DNA from: Zygnema cylindricum
Taxonomy: Eukaryota > Streptophyta > Zygnematophyceae > Zygnematales > Zygnemataceae
Direction: 5' to 3'
Length of the DNA: 64,000 nt
Assembly (NCBI GenBank): GCA_037447655.1
Contig: JBBHKE010003448.1
Coordinates: forward strand, 46,568-110,567
This document shows positions 1-10,217 of this stretch, one piece after another. The translations under genes and the position numbers were made by a program. The notes beneath the pieces were generated by a model, which searched no databases, was not told the DNA's origin, and saw nothing but the letters and a program-made list of their open reading frames with translations. Position 1 is the first letter of the stretch. Each line of letters starts with the position of its first letter.

Positions 1-64
1 AGAGAAAGAGGGGGAGAAAAAAAAAGAGGGAGAGGGAGAGAGAAAAAGAAAGAGAGAGAGAGAG

Positions 65-95
<31 letters not shown>

Positions 96-347
96 AGGGA
101 GAGAGAGGGAGAGAGAGGGAGAGAGAGAGAAAGAGAGAGGGAGAGAGAGGGAGAGAGAGGGAGAGAGAGAGAGAGAGAGGGAGGGAGAGAAAAGAGAGAG
201 AGAGAGAAAGAAAAAGAGAGAGGGAGAGGGAGAAAAAAAAAGAGGGGGAGAAAGAGAGAGAGAGAGAAAAGAGAGAGAGAGGGAGAGAGAGAGGGAGAAA
301 AAGAGAGAGAGAAAAAAAGAGAGAGAGAGAAAAAGAGAGAGAGAGAG
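1..347. repeat. (GA)n-type purine microsatellite
   Basis: About 350 bases made almost only of G and A on the plus strand: GA dinucleotides, GGGA units and short A runs. It starts at the window edge, so its full length is unknown. Similar GA or CT tracts recur near 2.3, 3.1, 25.6, 28.7, 38.2 and 60.2 kb. I see no gene in it. Confidence 0.95.
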
Positions 348-559
348 TAGGGGATCACTAGATACGGTGAAAGGATAATTCATATGTTCCTCAAAATCTC
401 CTCAGCGTAAGTACCTGAAATTGACGAAGGCTCTAATTAACAAAAGAAGGCGAGTTGAGAACTTTCCAACCATCGAATCATCTCAAAATGGTCGTGACCC
501 CAGAGTCTCTCCTCCCAATAGGTCTCCTTTTGAGGTCTTTTCCTTTGATGTCTCTTATT

Positions 560-870
560 CTGGTGTCTCTCCTCCCACTCGCTCCTTTCAATGCCTCTCC
601 TTTTGATGTCTCTCCTTTTGATGTCTCTCCTTCCAATGTCTCTCCTTCCAGTGTCTCTCCCTTTGAGGTCTCCTCCCGTGTTCTCTCCTTTCGATGTCTC
701 TCCTTTGAAAGTCTCGCCTTCTCATGTCCCTCCTCCCATTGTCTCTCCTCTTCGTGTCTCTTCTTCCCAAGTCTCTCCTCCCATCGTCTCTCCTTCAATG
801 TCTCTCTTTTCATTGTCTCACCTCCCAACTTCTCTCCTTTCAATGTCTCTTCTTTTCGTGACTTTATGAT
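560..870. repeat. Degenerate TGTCTCTCC minisatellite
   Basis: A pyrimidine-rich array of degenerate units of about 12 bases built on TGTCTCTCCTTC. It opens several overlapping frames on both strands whose low-complexity peptides merely echo the repeat, so I do not call a gene. Confidence 0.8.
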
Positions 871-1171
871 ACTACCCCCTCCATGATAGTCCTTGTTAAT
901 GAATCCGACCGTCCTTCCATGTGTCTGTTTGTCAGGCTGTTACTACGGAATCTTGAGTTTATCCACGAAGAAAAAGCTTTTATTAAAATAATTGCTATTT
1001 CCCTCACTGCATCTCCGATATCACTCACAATTTTCAGCAAAGTTTGTCGTAAAAATGCTCGCCAGGAATTAAGGTTCTTCTCCGTCTCCTCCCTCCTATT
1101 TTGGGCTTCTGTACTCATTCTGCCTATTGCCGTGCTCACGAGTGCCCCAACCTGAGAAGAAAATACCACCC

Positions 1172-1440
1172 ATCAAACAAGTTTTTTTCCAAATAAGTTT
1201 TTCTCCAAATAAGCGTTTCTCCAAAGAAATTTTTCTCCAAAAAAAAAAATCTATAAATAAGTTTTCTCTAGATAAGCTTTGCTCTCCATAAGTTTTTCTC
1301 TAAATAATTCTCCAAATAAGTTTTTCTCTAAATAGATTTTTCTCTAAATGAGTATCTCTCCAAAAAAGTTTTTCCCTAAATAAGTATTTCTCCATCGGTT
1401 TTCCCCGAAATAAGTTTTTCTCCAAAAATGTTTTTTCTTC
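1172..1440. repeat. Degenerate TTTTTCTCCAAATAAG tandem array
   Basis: About 15 imperfect copies of a 16-17 base unit (TTTTTCTCCAAATAAG and variants). From 870 to 1172 and from 1440 to 1735 I see no supported gene. Confidence 0.8.
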
Positions 1441-1734
1441 TCCGAAGGATGATCTAAAGGACAAGTATGGAATCTGAGGAATAAAACAAGTACACTGTCA
1501 TAAGCAAAAATGCACACTTATAATGAGATATATTGTGTGACACACAATGAACTAATAGCAAAAACCACTAACAACTCAATTTGCAATTCTTCTTTTTTGG
1601 TCCCAAAGTTTGCAATCAACAGGTTAAGAAATTTGTCCAATACACGCCTGAGAGGTCAAAATTTATTTCTTTAATAACATTCTGTTCATATTCCTAAGAT
1701 AAAATCCAGTTCAAAGACCACCTCCATAGATCAG

Positions 1735-2365
1735 TCAATGACAGTAAATTCTCTTATTTACATTTTCATGCACCAGAAACTCCCACAGCAGAATCGAAAT
1801 AGAATGTAAACAAATCTCCAAAGACAAGGCAGATCTCATCAGTACAGAACATTTTCTAGGACTCAGATCAGCATTTTTATGAACTCTTCTCACAAAATAG
1901 AAGATATCGAAAACAATTCTCCGAGGGAGGATCTTTTTTACCAAGTAAAACAAATCAAATAAGAAAAGTGCATTTTTCAGGACCTTGAAATGTTTAATAT
2001 GGTCCAATTTTGAATGGTCAAGGACTCGAACTCCCTTTTCATTAATAGAAATGAAGTCATGGTAGTCGCTATCCCATATAATATCGCCATCATATATAAA
2101 ATAATCCTGCAAAAAAGAGAAAAAGAAAAAGAAGAAAAAGAAGACGGAAAAAGCGCAGAAATATGAAATAAACTCCAAAAACCATGTCTATTTCTCAAAT
2201 TTTTGCACTAGATCAAAAACTTTCTAAAGGGGAAATTATCTGTTAAGTAACATTGAATACTCATGCGGTAAGGGAAGTCCATGTGACTTGCCCTGGAGAG
2301 GGAGAGGGAAAGGGAGAGGAGAGGGAGAAGGGGAGGGGGATGGGGGGGGGGGGGGGGGGGGGGGG

Positions 2366-2400
<35 letters not shown>

Positions 2401-3218
2401 TATGGATAACAAGAAAGTCAGACCATGAAGATAGACTCGCGGAAACAATTCAAAACTTATAATTGCAGAGATGCTATTGCAACCTGATGAAAACATTTGT
2501 CCCATATCACCTCCATCCTAATCATGCCAATAACTTTTCGGAAAACACTTAGAGACTTAATCTTAACTAAAGCAATCCCCAATTTATTGAAGACAATCCC
2601 CACATGTTATTCATATGCTTTGTTCCAGTATCCACCCTTCACTTGCAGACGCTTAGAAAAACAGCTTCACCTTAGCAAGAAACAAGCGGAGAAAGACAAA
2701 AATAAAACAAAATGAAAAACGAAAAAAAAAGAGGTGGCTTCTTCTATCTCTTTTATGTGGATGGAAAAAGACAAAAATAGAACAAAAGCAAAAACAAAAA
2801 AAAATGTATCTCAGGCATGTACTTGGAAAAAGATAAAAACAGAACAAGATGAAAAACGACATAAAAGGGATGGTTTCTGCTATCTCAAAAAAGATAAAAA
2901 CTGACCTGTATATGAAAAATGGATTGCATGGAGGTTCTTTCCATACCCACAACAGTAATCGCAAAAGATGCGTCTCCCTCCAAAAGGGTTTCCTTTGTAT
3001 GTCCGAAAACTGGACTGTTTTCATCGATAACATGTCGACACATTAATCCATATCGAAGATATGCCACCTGGCAATTCATCGCAAAGAGAGGGAGGGAGAG
3101 GGAGGGAGGGAGGGAGGGAGGGGGAGTCGGAGAGGGAGAGGGAGAGAGGAAGAGAGGGAGAGAGAGAGAAGGGAGAGGGGGAGAGAGGGAGAAGGGGAGG
3201 GAGGGAGAGTGTGTGTGT

Positions 3219-3251
<33 letters not shown>

Positions 3252-6200
3252 TAAATAAATAAGCTGGGAGCACAGAAAAAGCAGAGACTCAATGTTAAAT
3301 TTTGAAATTCTAACTGCTAAGATTAAAACTGGTATCGTTTTCTTTGTAATGTCGAAATGCTGGACTATTTTCATCAAAAGTGTGACGATACATTACATTA
3401 ATCCACTCGAAGATTTGCCACCTGGCAACACATCACAAGAAAAATCGTAATTATCTGCTAGTACAAAGTAGACTTAAAATGATAAATGATGAAATTTTAA
3501 ATGCTATGATGCGATCGCTATCATAATTGCCTTAAATTCAATTTAGCTTCCACTTCAATTTTGACGAGGCTGAGTCCAAAAAGCGACACCTCACATCTCT
3601 TGCCTCGAAGTTGAAAAATGGAGTTAAAGTGGATACAAACAAACAACTTTTCATAATTGGCCTCCAGCCCAAAGGATAAAAAAGCAAAAAAGGCTGCATT
3701 GTTTACGTGACGATAGACAGTTTTGTGGAAGGGATGCAGTTTAGTTATCCATAGCATTAAAGTGCGAAAAGGTATGGCGACATCATTTATGGTTACGCGT
3801 CAATACACTATATTATACTATATTATACCGTCAATCATACACAAAAAAATCGTAAAATACAGATATGGAGTCACCAGATATAGCATCTCCATGAGTTTTT
3901 GCACTTTTGAACATAAATGTACTACTCACTGCAAATAAAAACGTGCAAGTCAAAAGGGGAACACACGGATCGGCATCCCAAACAAAATTAAGTTTGTTTG
4001 ATGAATTGAACAACATCACATGTAATTTACTACCATTCCGTTAAACAAGAAACATTTTCCACTTTGTACAGTTCTTTTTCCATGCCTTTGTATGTTTAGC
4101 TGTTCACATTTTAGAACGCCACATCCAAAATCTATTCGCTATACCTGGTCTTAATGGTAGGAATATACTCTGTTCAAAATTTCGAAAGCTAAATTGTTTG
4201 ACTCAACACTGTGACAATTCATGGTCCCAAGTAGTAAGTTCAGTATGCACATGACATCTAATACCTTCATAATAAAACAAGAAAGTCTAGTACATGAATA
4301 AAGAAACAAGAAAGTATTGACTAACAAGCATGAACTGATTCACTTGACCTTCTCACTTTACCTCAGATCGCACAAGTGGAAGATCATGAGTCGAGCAAAA
4401 AAGAGAACCAGATGGGAGCCTCAAAAATATGCGGAAAGTCAGCGAGATTTTCACATCAACCAGCTCACAGGGATCAGGTCCTGTCAACACTAATCTCATG
4501 GCAAAAACTCTGCAAAAAAAAGACCAAAAAAGTACATCAGATCAAACACCTCCAAAGCATAATAACAAGAAAGTCAGTAGCTCTTTTGGGCTCTGCAAAA
4601 TAAGGAACAAAAAAGTACATTACATGAAACACCTCCAAAGCATAATATTAAGAAACTCAGTAGCTTTTTTAGGCTCTGCAAAAAAAGGACCAAAAAAGTA
4701 CATCAGATCAAACACCTTCAAAGCATAATATTAAGAAACTTAAATTAGCTTCCTTTCCCAAAAGAGCTCGTAACTGTTTTGCAGGTAAGACTCACTTTAA
4801 TGACTTTTTCTCAACTTCATTGTTGGCAGATCGAGTCGAGCTCGGATAAATATCATCATTCCGAATAATCGCTTTTTTCGAGCAGCGAATACTATGGCCA
4901 GGTTGTGACATTCGGGCGAAAACTGTGAAACAGGCAAAAAACAAATAGCTTTCAAAAGATATTAAGCAAATAGTGTCACCGTTCAAAAAATAATGCAAAA
5001 CAAGCACAAAGCTGTGATTCTGCAAAGTATACGAGATAATAGTATAGACATGCAAAGAATACCACAAAACAGGCATAAAGCAGTCATCTTCGAAAAAATG
5101 CAAAGAAAATAATGTGAACATTGGACGAATAATGTAAAACAGGCAGAGTGAACATTACAAAATACTGTACAACAGGCACAAAGCTCAAGCTTTCAAAACA
5201 TACAAAAAGGAAATACAGAGGACTGAACAGCAATACAAGTCGATACCTTGTTAGATGTAAACATTTCTTACAACATTTTCTCCGACAGCAACAAATCACA
5301 GGTTCTTCCTACATAAATGAAAATATGAACAAAACCTCTGTTTTGATTCCAAGTAGGCAAATAACAAACATTACGTATGATTCGACATTCCAAACCTTTA
5401 TACAAAAAGCGTCTACATGCGATTGAAGAATAACGGCACAACTTGACCACATAGACAGACATTTAATTGGACGCCATTAAATGTCATTGTCTCGAACACA
5501 TACTATAAAAGAAAGTGCTCACCAGCTCCACTCAGAAAGACGAAAAGTAACTGCGCCACAAGCGTATTTATATTCGCCACAATCAAGGTGTAAGGCGAAA
5601 TAGCTTCAAGAGGAGAACCTCCAAATGTGGTTGAAAGAGATAAACTGTGGGCAATATGACCGAAACCCATGAAGAAGAACGGATCAGTTTTAAATCCCAA
5701 GTTTGCCCAAAAAAGGCAATGCAAGAGTTATGCTGATAGCCGTTGACAACACCGACATTTCTAAGGGAAAAGGAATGCAAATAGGAACAATTTTGAATTC
5801 GGGTAAGGCGATCACTCACGCATATAAAAATACATTAGTGGCAACTGAACAGCCGAAAGTAGCGAGTTCAAAGAAATGTGCATCAGAAGGGCATTCCTTG
5901 ACAACACTTTCGTGCCATTGCAACCCGTGGATGTCGAAAAGGTAAAAAGGCGTAAAGAAAAGCCCCAATATCACGGGGCTCGAAAATACGCCTGCCAGGA
6001 AAGGGAGTGTCGGCAGCTGTATGCAGAACAACAGGAACTTATCGGTATTATTAATATTTCTTTGCACTTATTAGTACTTGTTAGAACTATCAAACCGTAC
6101 TAGTATTTTATAAAAACTGATTAACATTAATACTGTTAAACATTTGGAGTTTATTAGTCCTTATTAGAACAATCTTTCATTTCAATTGATGAAATCTCAC

Positions 6201-8566
6201 CTGAAAATTGAATGCTATTAATGAACTCATATGGAGATAAAGCACATAATACAGAACATTGGCCTTCCAATGAACAAATAGGGCTGACCAGATACTAGGA
6301 AAACTGAATTGGACTGACAATAGACAATAATCCGACATGCAAGGATAAAAAAATTCAGGAATACCTGTAAGCAGTGCACGTAAAAATCATTGAAGGGACA
6401 CAGCATGGACTTGTCCTTCTTCACAACAAAATTGTTCAAGCTTGCTTTTCCCTTGGGCTTAAATGCAGTGAGATTACGAGGCTTTTTATCCTTTTTGTTA
6501 TCCATGCCGTGGTTTTTTTCTCCTTCATCTCCTGTTTCTGAGGCATTTGCAGCCAAAGCGGCACCTTCATCTAGTAAGTCAGCAGTTCTCCCTGGCCTAA
6601 AATCAGCTGAAATCTGCAAAAGTTCAAAAAGAAAACCTCCCATAATCATCAGGCCTGCTCTGAACCTGTTTTTTTCAGTCACAGCGGAATTACTCCATCA
6701 AAACTCACCCTCGTTTGCGGGTTTTATGAGTAACCTCACATATGACTAGTCAAAGAATTGTACGTAGCGTAGGATTAATCACGTTTTACCCACAAAAAGA
6801 GGGTAAACTGATAGTGTGATTGCCCTGTCTCATTCATCCTGAATCATGCAATTCGAACCCAAGACCAGTTCTGATACAATTCAAGCACATCAAATTTCAT
6901 ACGATATTTAGGAAATCACATGTCTGCAGGACAACTCAACTTGCCCAACATATATAGACACACGTAATAAGGACATTTCTTTAATTTCGCATAGAAAAAC
7001 TACAATTAGTTGTGACGAAGTAGTGGAACAAAATGTAGACACCTCATACTTTGCATGTTACTTAAAAGTTTCTTAAATAGTTAAGAGACTTCATGACTTT
7101 TTCCTCAACTTCAAAGTAAAAAAGCCCATACCCACATACATACTACCATCGGAAGAAATCCATGGAAGTGAAAGTGCCTTGACGTCAACTGCTGTCAGCT
7201 GGAGCTTGAAAATTTCATATACGATTGCTATAGTGGATATAAAATTGCGATTGAAAAAGGGAAACCTATATAATAACGATGGAACTCAAAGCATTGTTGA
7301 AAATAAGCAAATCATGCGAACAATTATATAACACAACTTCCTAGCATACATTTCGACTGCAAAAGGCCTCCTTCTCCTGAACCAGTCTATTGCCAACTTT
7401 AAACCCACAGTTCTTAAATTGAGACAATTGATTAAATCAGAAATTAAAACTTTTTTCCGCCAGTTTGAAAAATTTGGGCTGTTTTGAAAAGGAAAACATA
7501 GACTAAAATGAAATTCGATAGACGTATAGGAAAATAGAGGAGGCGAAAGGGCAAACTTTTGGAGACAAGCGGAAATAACACATTGGGATTGTCCAACATC
7601 GTTGTCACTAACAATGAGCACCAATGCTAAGAATTGGGCAAACAAACACCAATGCTTAGGAGTCAGAGGCAAGTCAACCACTAACTTGTTTTCCATAAGT
7701 TGCAATTCACCTACATGCAAACAGCCTCCCATTGAAGCATGCAAGGCATGATGCAACAAGACATCATAAATTATTGTACATTGAGCGGAGTTGCAAATGA
7801 TGAAATACGCAATATCGCCTCATAACATAAAATAAAATTCGAGATGAGAGATGAATAGTGTCAAATGTGAACCACAACATTCTTGATGATGCCTTACATT
7901 GTGAGCGAATACGACACTGTTCTTAAGTTTTTTCCAGCGACTCTTTGCAGTCAGAGACGAACGGCTGGAAGTAGAAGCTTCTGCGTCATTTCCTTCTTGC
8001 GCTCCAATTTCTGACGCTCTCGGAGGGAATTCAGCCACAGCATGTCCATCCGTAGAAATTGCCTCTTTCTTTGCTCCATGTCCCTTTGATTCCTCCCTAA
8101 AACTTGTGTGTTCCTCTCTATCTTCTCCGCGTTTACCCGGCGTTGATTTCTGCGCACTTGATTTTTGCAAACCGCCTTTTCCTTCAGAAACCTGCCGGAT
8201 GTGGCCGGCTTTCACTTTTTTTTCTGAACCCGACAAATCGTTACGGTGCAGTGAACTAGCTGATTCTTGTAGAAGATAGATTTGTTTTTTTTCTTTCTCG
8301 ACGAAAAACCCTTTATGATCATCACTACTCCTTCTCGACCTAAAATTGTCAGAAACTGTCTCGTGAGGCTCAGCCAGTAGGTCTTCTGTCAACTTTTCTG
8401 ACAATGTCTTGTGTACTGGCTTGGAAACAGCTTTTCCTTTGCTTATGTGTGATTTCTCCTTCTCATGTAATGCTTTCTGCGGTGAATTGGAATCGGCACC
8501 AACAAATATTGCCGATTTTAGCTTTCGAAAAGGACGGCCCAAGCTCGTATCCAGTAGTTTGTTCAT
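1735..8566 (-). CDS. Kir-type inward-rectifier potassium-channel-like protein (8 exons, one frame break)
   Basis: Exons, in transcript order: 8566-7898, 6613-6365, 6016-5820, 5760-5523, 4922-4796, 4509-4362, 3067-2906 and 2106 to 1984 or to the stop at 1735. All junctions are GT-AG and phases agree except around exon 4. Exon 1 is a charged, probably disordered N-terminus of 223 aa. Exon 2 ends in FVVKKDKSMLCPF and a DFY helix matching the Kir slide helix. Exon 3 begins with TM1 (LPTLPFLAGVF...). Exon 4 holds the pore helix, an SLSTTFGG filter region and TM2. Exon 5 starts VFARMSQP, the hallmark after TM2. Exons 6-8 give the Kir cytoplasmic beta-sandwich: LVDVKISLTF, HDLPLVRSE, HVIDENSPVFG, ASFAITVVGM and IIWDSDYHDF followed by G..VLDHSKL. 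About 640 aa if it ends near 1984, 720 if read to 1735. The family conducts K+ across membranes. The usual TxGYG filter is not intact and exon 4 is one base short, so it may be non-conducting or a pseudogene. Family call is strong; function is inferred. Confidence 0.75.
2285..2398. repeat. GA and poly-G tract in the last Kir intron
   Basis: GGGAGA units, then a run of about 25 G and a pure (GA)n stretch, inside the intron between exons 7 and 8 of the Kir-like gene. No coding signal. Confidence 0.85.
3082..3252. repeat. (GA)n/(CT)n tract directly upstream of the Kir exon 7 acceptor
   Basis: Purine-only on the plus strand, so pyrimidine-only in the sense of the minus-strand Kir-like gene. It ends about 15 bases before the acceptor AG at 3069-3068, where a polypyrimidine tract is expected, so the microsatellite may serve as an outsized one. 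Confidence 0.8.
3320..3425 (-). pseudogene. Decayed duplicate of Kir-like exon 7 start
   Basis: In the same orientation as exon 7 (3067-2906), this stretch repeats the acceptor TTGCCAG followed by GTGGCA.ATCTTCGA, then a TGATGAAAA.AGTCCAG block matching the segment that encodes DENSP in the real exon. Stop codons interrupt the copied frame, so it cannot encode the Kir segment. It lies upstream in the same intron, beyond the CT tract, and looks like an old tandem duplication of acceptor plus exon 5' end. Confidence 0.7.
4500..4745. repeat. Three tandem copies of about 85 bases at the Kir exon 6 acceptor
   Basis: Each unit contains CTCTGCAAAA, a poly-A stretch with ACCAAAAAAGTACAT, then ACACC.TCAAAGCATAAT. 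On the minus strand each boundary reads TTTTTTGCAGAG, so the true exon 6 acceptor (exon starts at 4509) is followed upstream in the intron by decoy acceptors near 4602 and 4680. Confidence 0.75.
4925..5190. repeat. Degenerate tandem repeat in Kir intron 4
   Basis: Several weak copies of a unit of roughly 55-65 bases with the core AAACAGGCA.AAAGC, beginning next to the exon 5 acceptor at 4922. The copies are diverged and the unit length is approximate. Confidence 0.5.
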
Positions 8567-8639
8567 ATCTCCCGCCAAAGTAGACAAAATTGAACACCAA
8601 GCAAGTATTTACCTGAGAAACAAACAAAAAGGGGACAGC

Positions 8640-9270
8640 CTGGGAGTATAACTCAGCATTTAACTCCTTTCAAAGATTTTAACGTCGACTCAAGAGAGAA
8701 TTGGCAGCAAGAAAGGCAAAACAAGTCGATTGCAACGCTGTTCTTTCGCAACAACGTAAAATATTGTCATGTGAACGGTTGACAAGGAAAGAAGAAAGTG
8801 AATGCGTGAGGGAGAATCAAACAATTTCCAAAGTTGCAAAAATGGCTGATTCTCGCAACAGTGTTGCATTCGACTGTCATCAGCAATCACAATTATCAAC
8901 AATGCAAGCCATGAATGAACAGCAAACAAAAATTTTATTTTCAAAAAATCTCACAAAAACTATCTTATCTCAAAATTGTGCAGAAATTGCTAAATTAGAA
9001 AGTGATCATTGGCAGAATACTTAAAATAGTGAAGAATGCAGAAGCACAAACATATAAAAAAGCAGTAATGTACTGTAGCTTCACAGCATAAACTGTGACT
9101 TCGACGAAGCTTCCCACCCGAAAACGCGGGCTTCCTGTGGAGCTTACAAATTAGCACGTGACCGCAGTCACGCAGGCTCCCGTTCAGGCCCCTTCACACT
9201 GAAGGCCTTCTGTCGCCGTCGCTGTCAAATCTTTGCAATCATTGACCACTGCTCTGTTACCAGAAACAGG
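8640..9270. other. Spacer upstream of the divergent Kir-like and PHF5A genes
   Basis: The Kir-like gene runs left and PHF5A runs right, so this stretch and the next kilobase should hold both promoters. An open frame at 8701-9024 has no recognisable domain and I do not call it. Any 5' untranslated exon of the Kir-like gene would lie here. Confidence 0.5.
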
Positions 9271-9274
9271 TAAG

Positions 9275-9474
9275 GTTCGTTACTGTAGTTGTTTCGAGCG
9301 TGTTGAACACTAATTCGGCGCCCCTAAATTTTGACCCTTGAACCTTAAATAAAATGACGCTATTTAAGGAAGTGGACTATAATGTGCCACGTCTCCTGGC
9401 ACTAAATTAGAATTGATGACGCTAATTTTTTCTTTACTCTAATAATTTCTACATGCTAAATGCGATCGACGGCG
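9275..9474. mobile_element. MITE remnant (TA-flanked, CACCG family)
   Basis: The interior (GTGGACTATAATGTGCCACG, CTAATTT) matches the element at 27,356-27,560, and the right end reads CGATCGACGGCG before TA, a diverged form of the family terminus. The left end is unclear. Confidence 0.5.
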
Positions 9475-9974
9475 TACTGTACATTTGTACGAACGCAAGA
9501 AAGCTTGACGGATATAGACTTCTGTATCCCAAATTTGCCGTCATGCGTTGCTTCTGTCGCTGACCGTCACTCGCACGAAATGAATTTAGATTTAGTGCAT
9601 TACACGTCAGCTTGTTTCACAGCAACGGCGACGGGAAAGTTTAGTTTGAAAGGGCTGTTTTAGTTCTACAAAATTCAAAGATCTGGCCGAGTGTAATTTT
9701 TTGATGCATAGCCGTCCGATCAATTCCCTCAGCCCGTGAAGCTCATTGGCTCATTGAATGGGCGGTGAGCATCACGCCATCAGCGTGTTCAAAACGGACA
9801 ATTTTTTGCGGAACATCCGGAAGACAATACTTTCTCACTAACTTCCGTACGATATATGAGCAAGTTTAACATTTACGCTTTTGTAATTTAATGTACGATC
9901 GTACGCGACAAGCACCGACAATTTTCGTTTTTGATCCCGACAACGGTACAGATACTGTACGGCTTCGTAGAAGC

Positions 9975-9982
9975 TATAAATA
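9975..9982 (+). promoter_or_regulatory. Probable TATA box of PHF5A
   Basis: TATAAATA about 235 bases before the PHF5A start codon. A start site about 30 bases downstream would leave a 5' leader near 210 bases, rich in CTCTC. Confidence 0.5.
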
Positions 9983-10217
9983 GTACCACCCTACTCTCCT
10001 TAGCTTTTTGCAATTCCGTGCGCCTCTCACTACAAGGCGCGAAAACCTTAAAACACTCAATCTTACACCCTGCTTCTCGCAAAGAACCTCCCAGAAACTT
10101 CCTGTCTTCTCTCCAAGTTCTGAGTGTTCTTCTCTCCATCAGACTCTTCTCATACAGTCCCTCTTCGTTCTGTCTCTTTCGTCTCCCTCTTTTGCGTCTC
10201 TCTTTCTACTGGTTGCG

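Noticed and set aside
478-843. Arg/Glu-rich minus-strand open frame
   Set aside because: Its peptide is a direct reading of the TGTCTCTCC minisatellite; several frames on both strands are open for the same reason.
2653-3033. Phe-rich minus-strand frame
   Set aside because: Mostly intron sequence read through the exon 7 donor in a different frame from the Kir product.
4494-4494. Alternative Kir exon 6 start at 4494 (acceptor CATGAG)
   Set aside because: The acceptor with exon start 4509 has a far better pyrimidine tract, keeps phase, and adds VFAMR, which fits the Kir alignment better.
7286-7759. 157-codon minus-strand frame in Kir intron 1
   Set aside because: Exons 1 and 2 already join in phase 0 and the frame shows no Kir feature.
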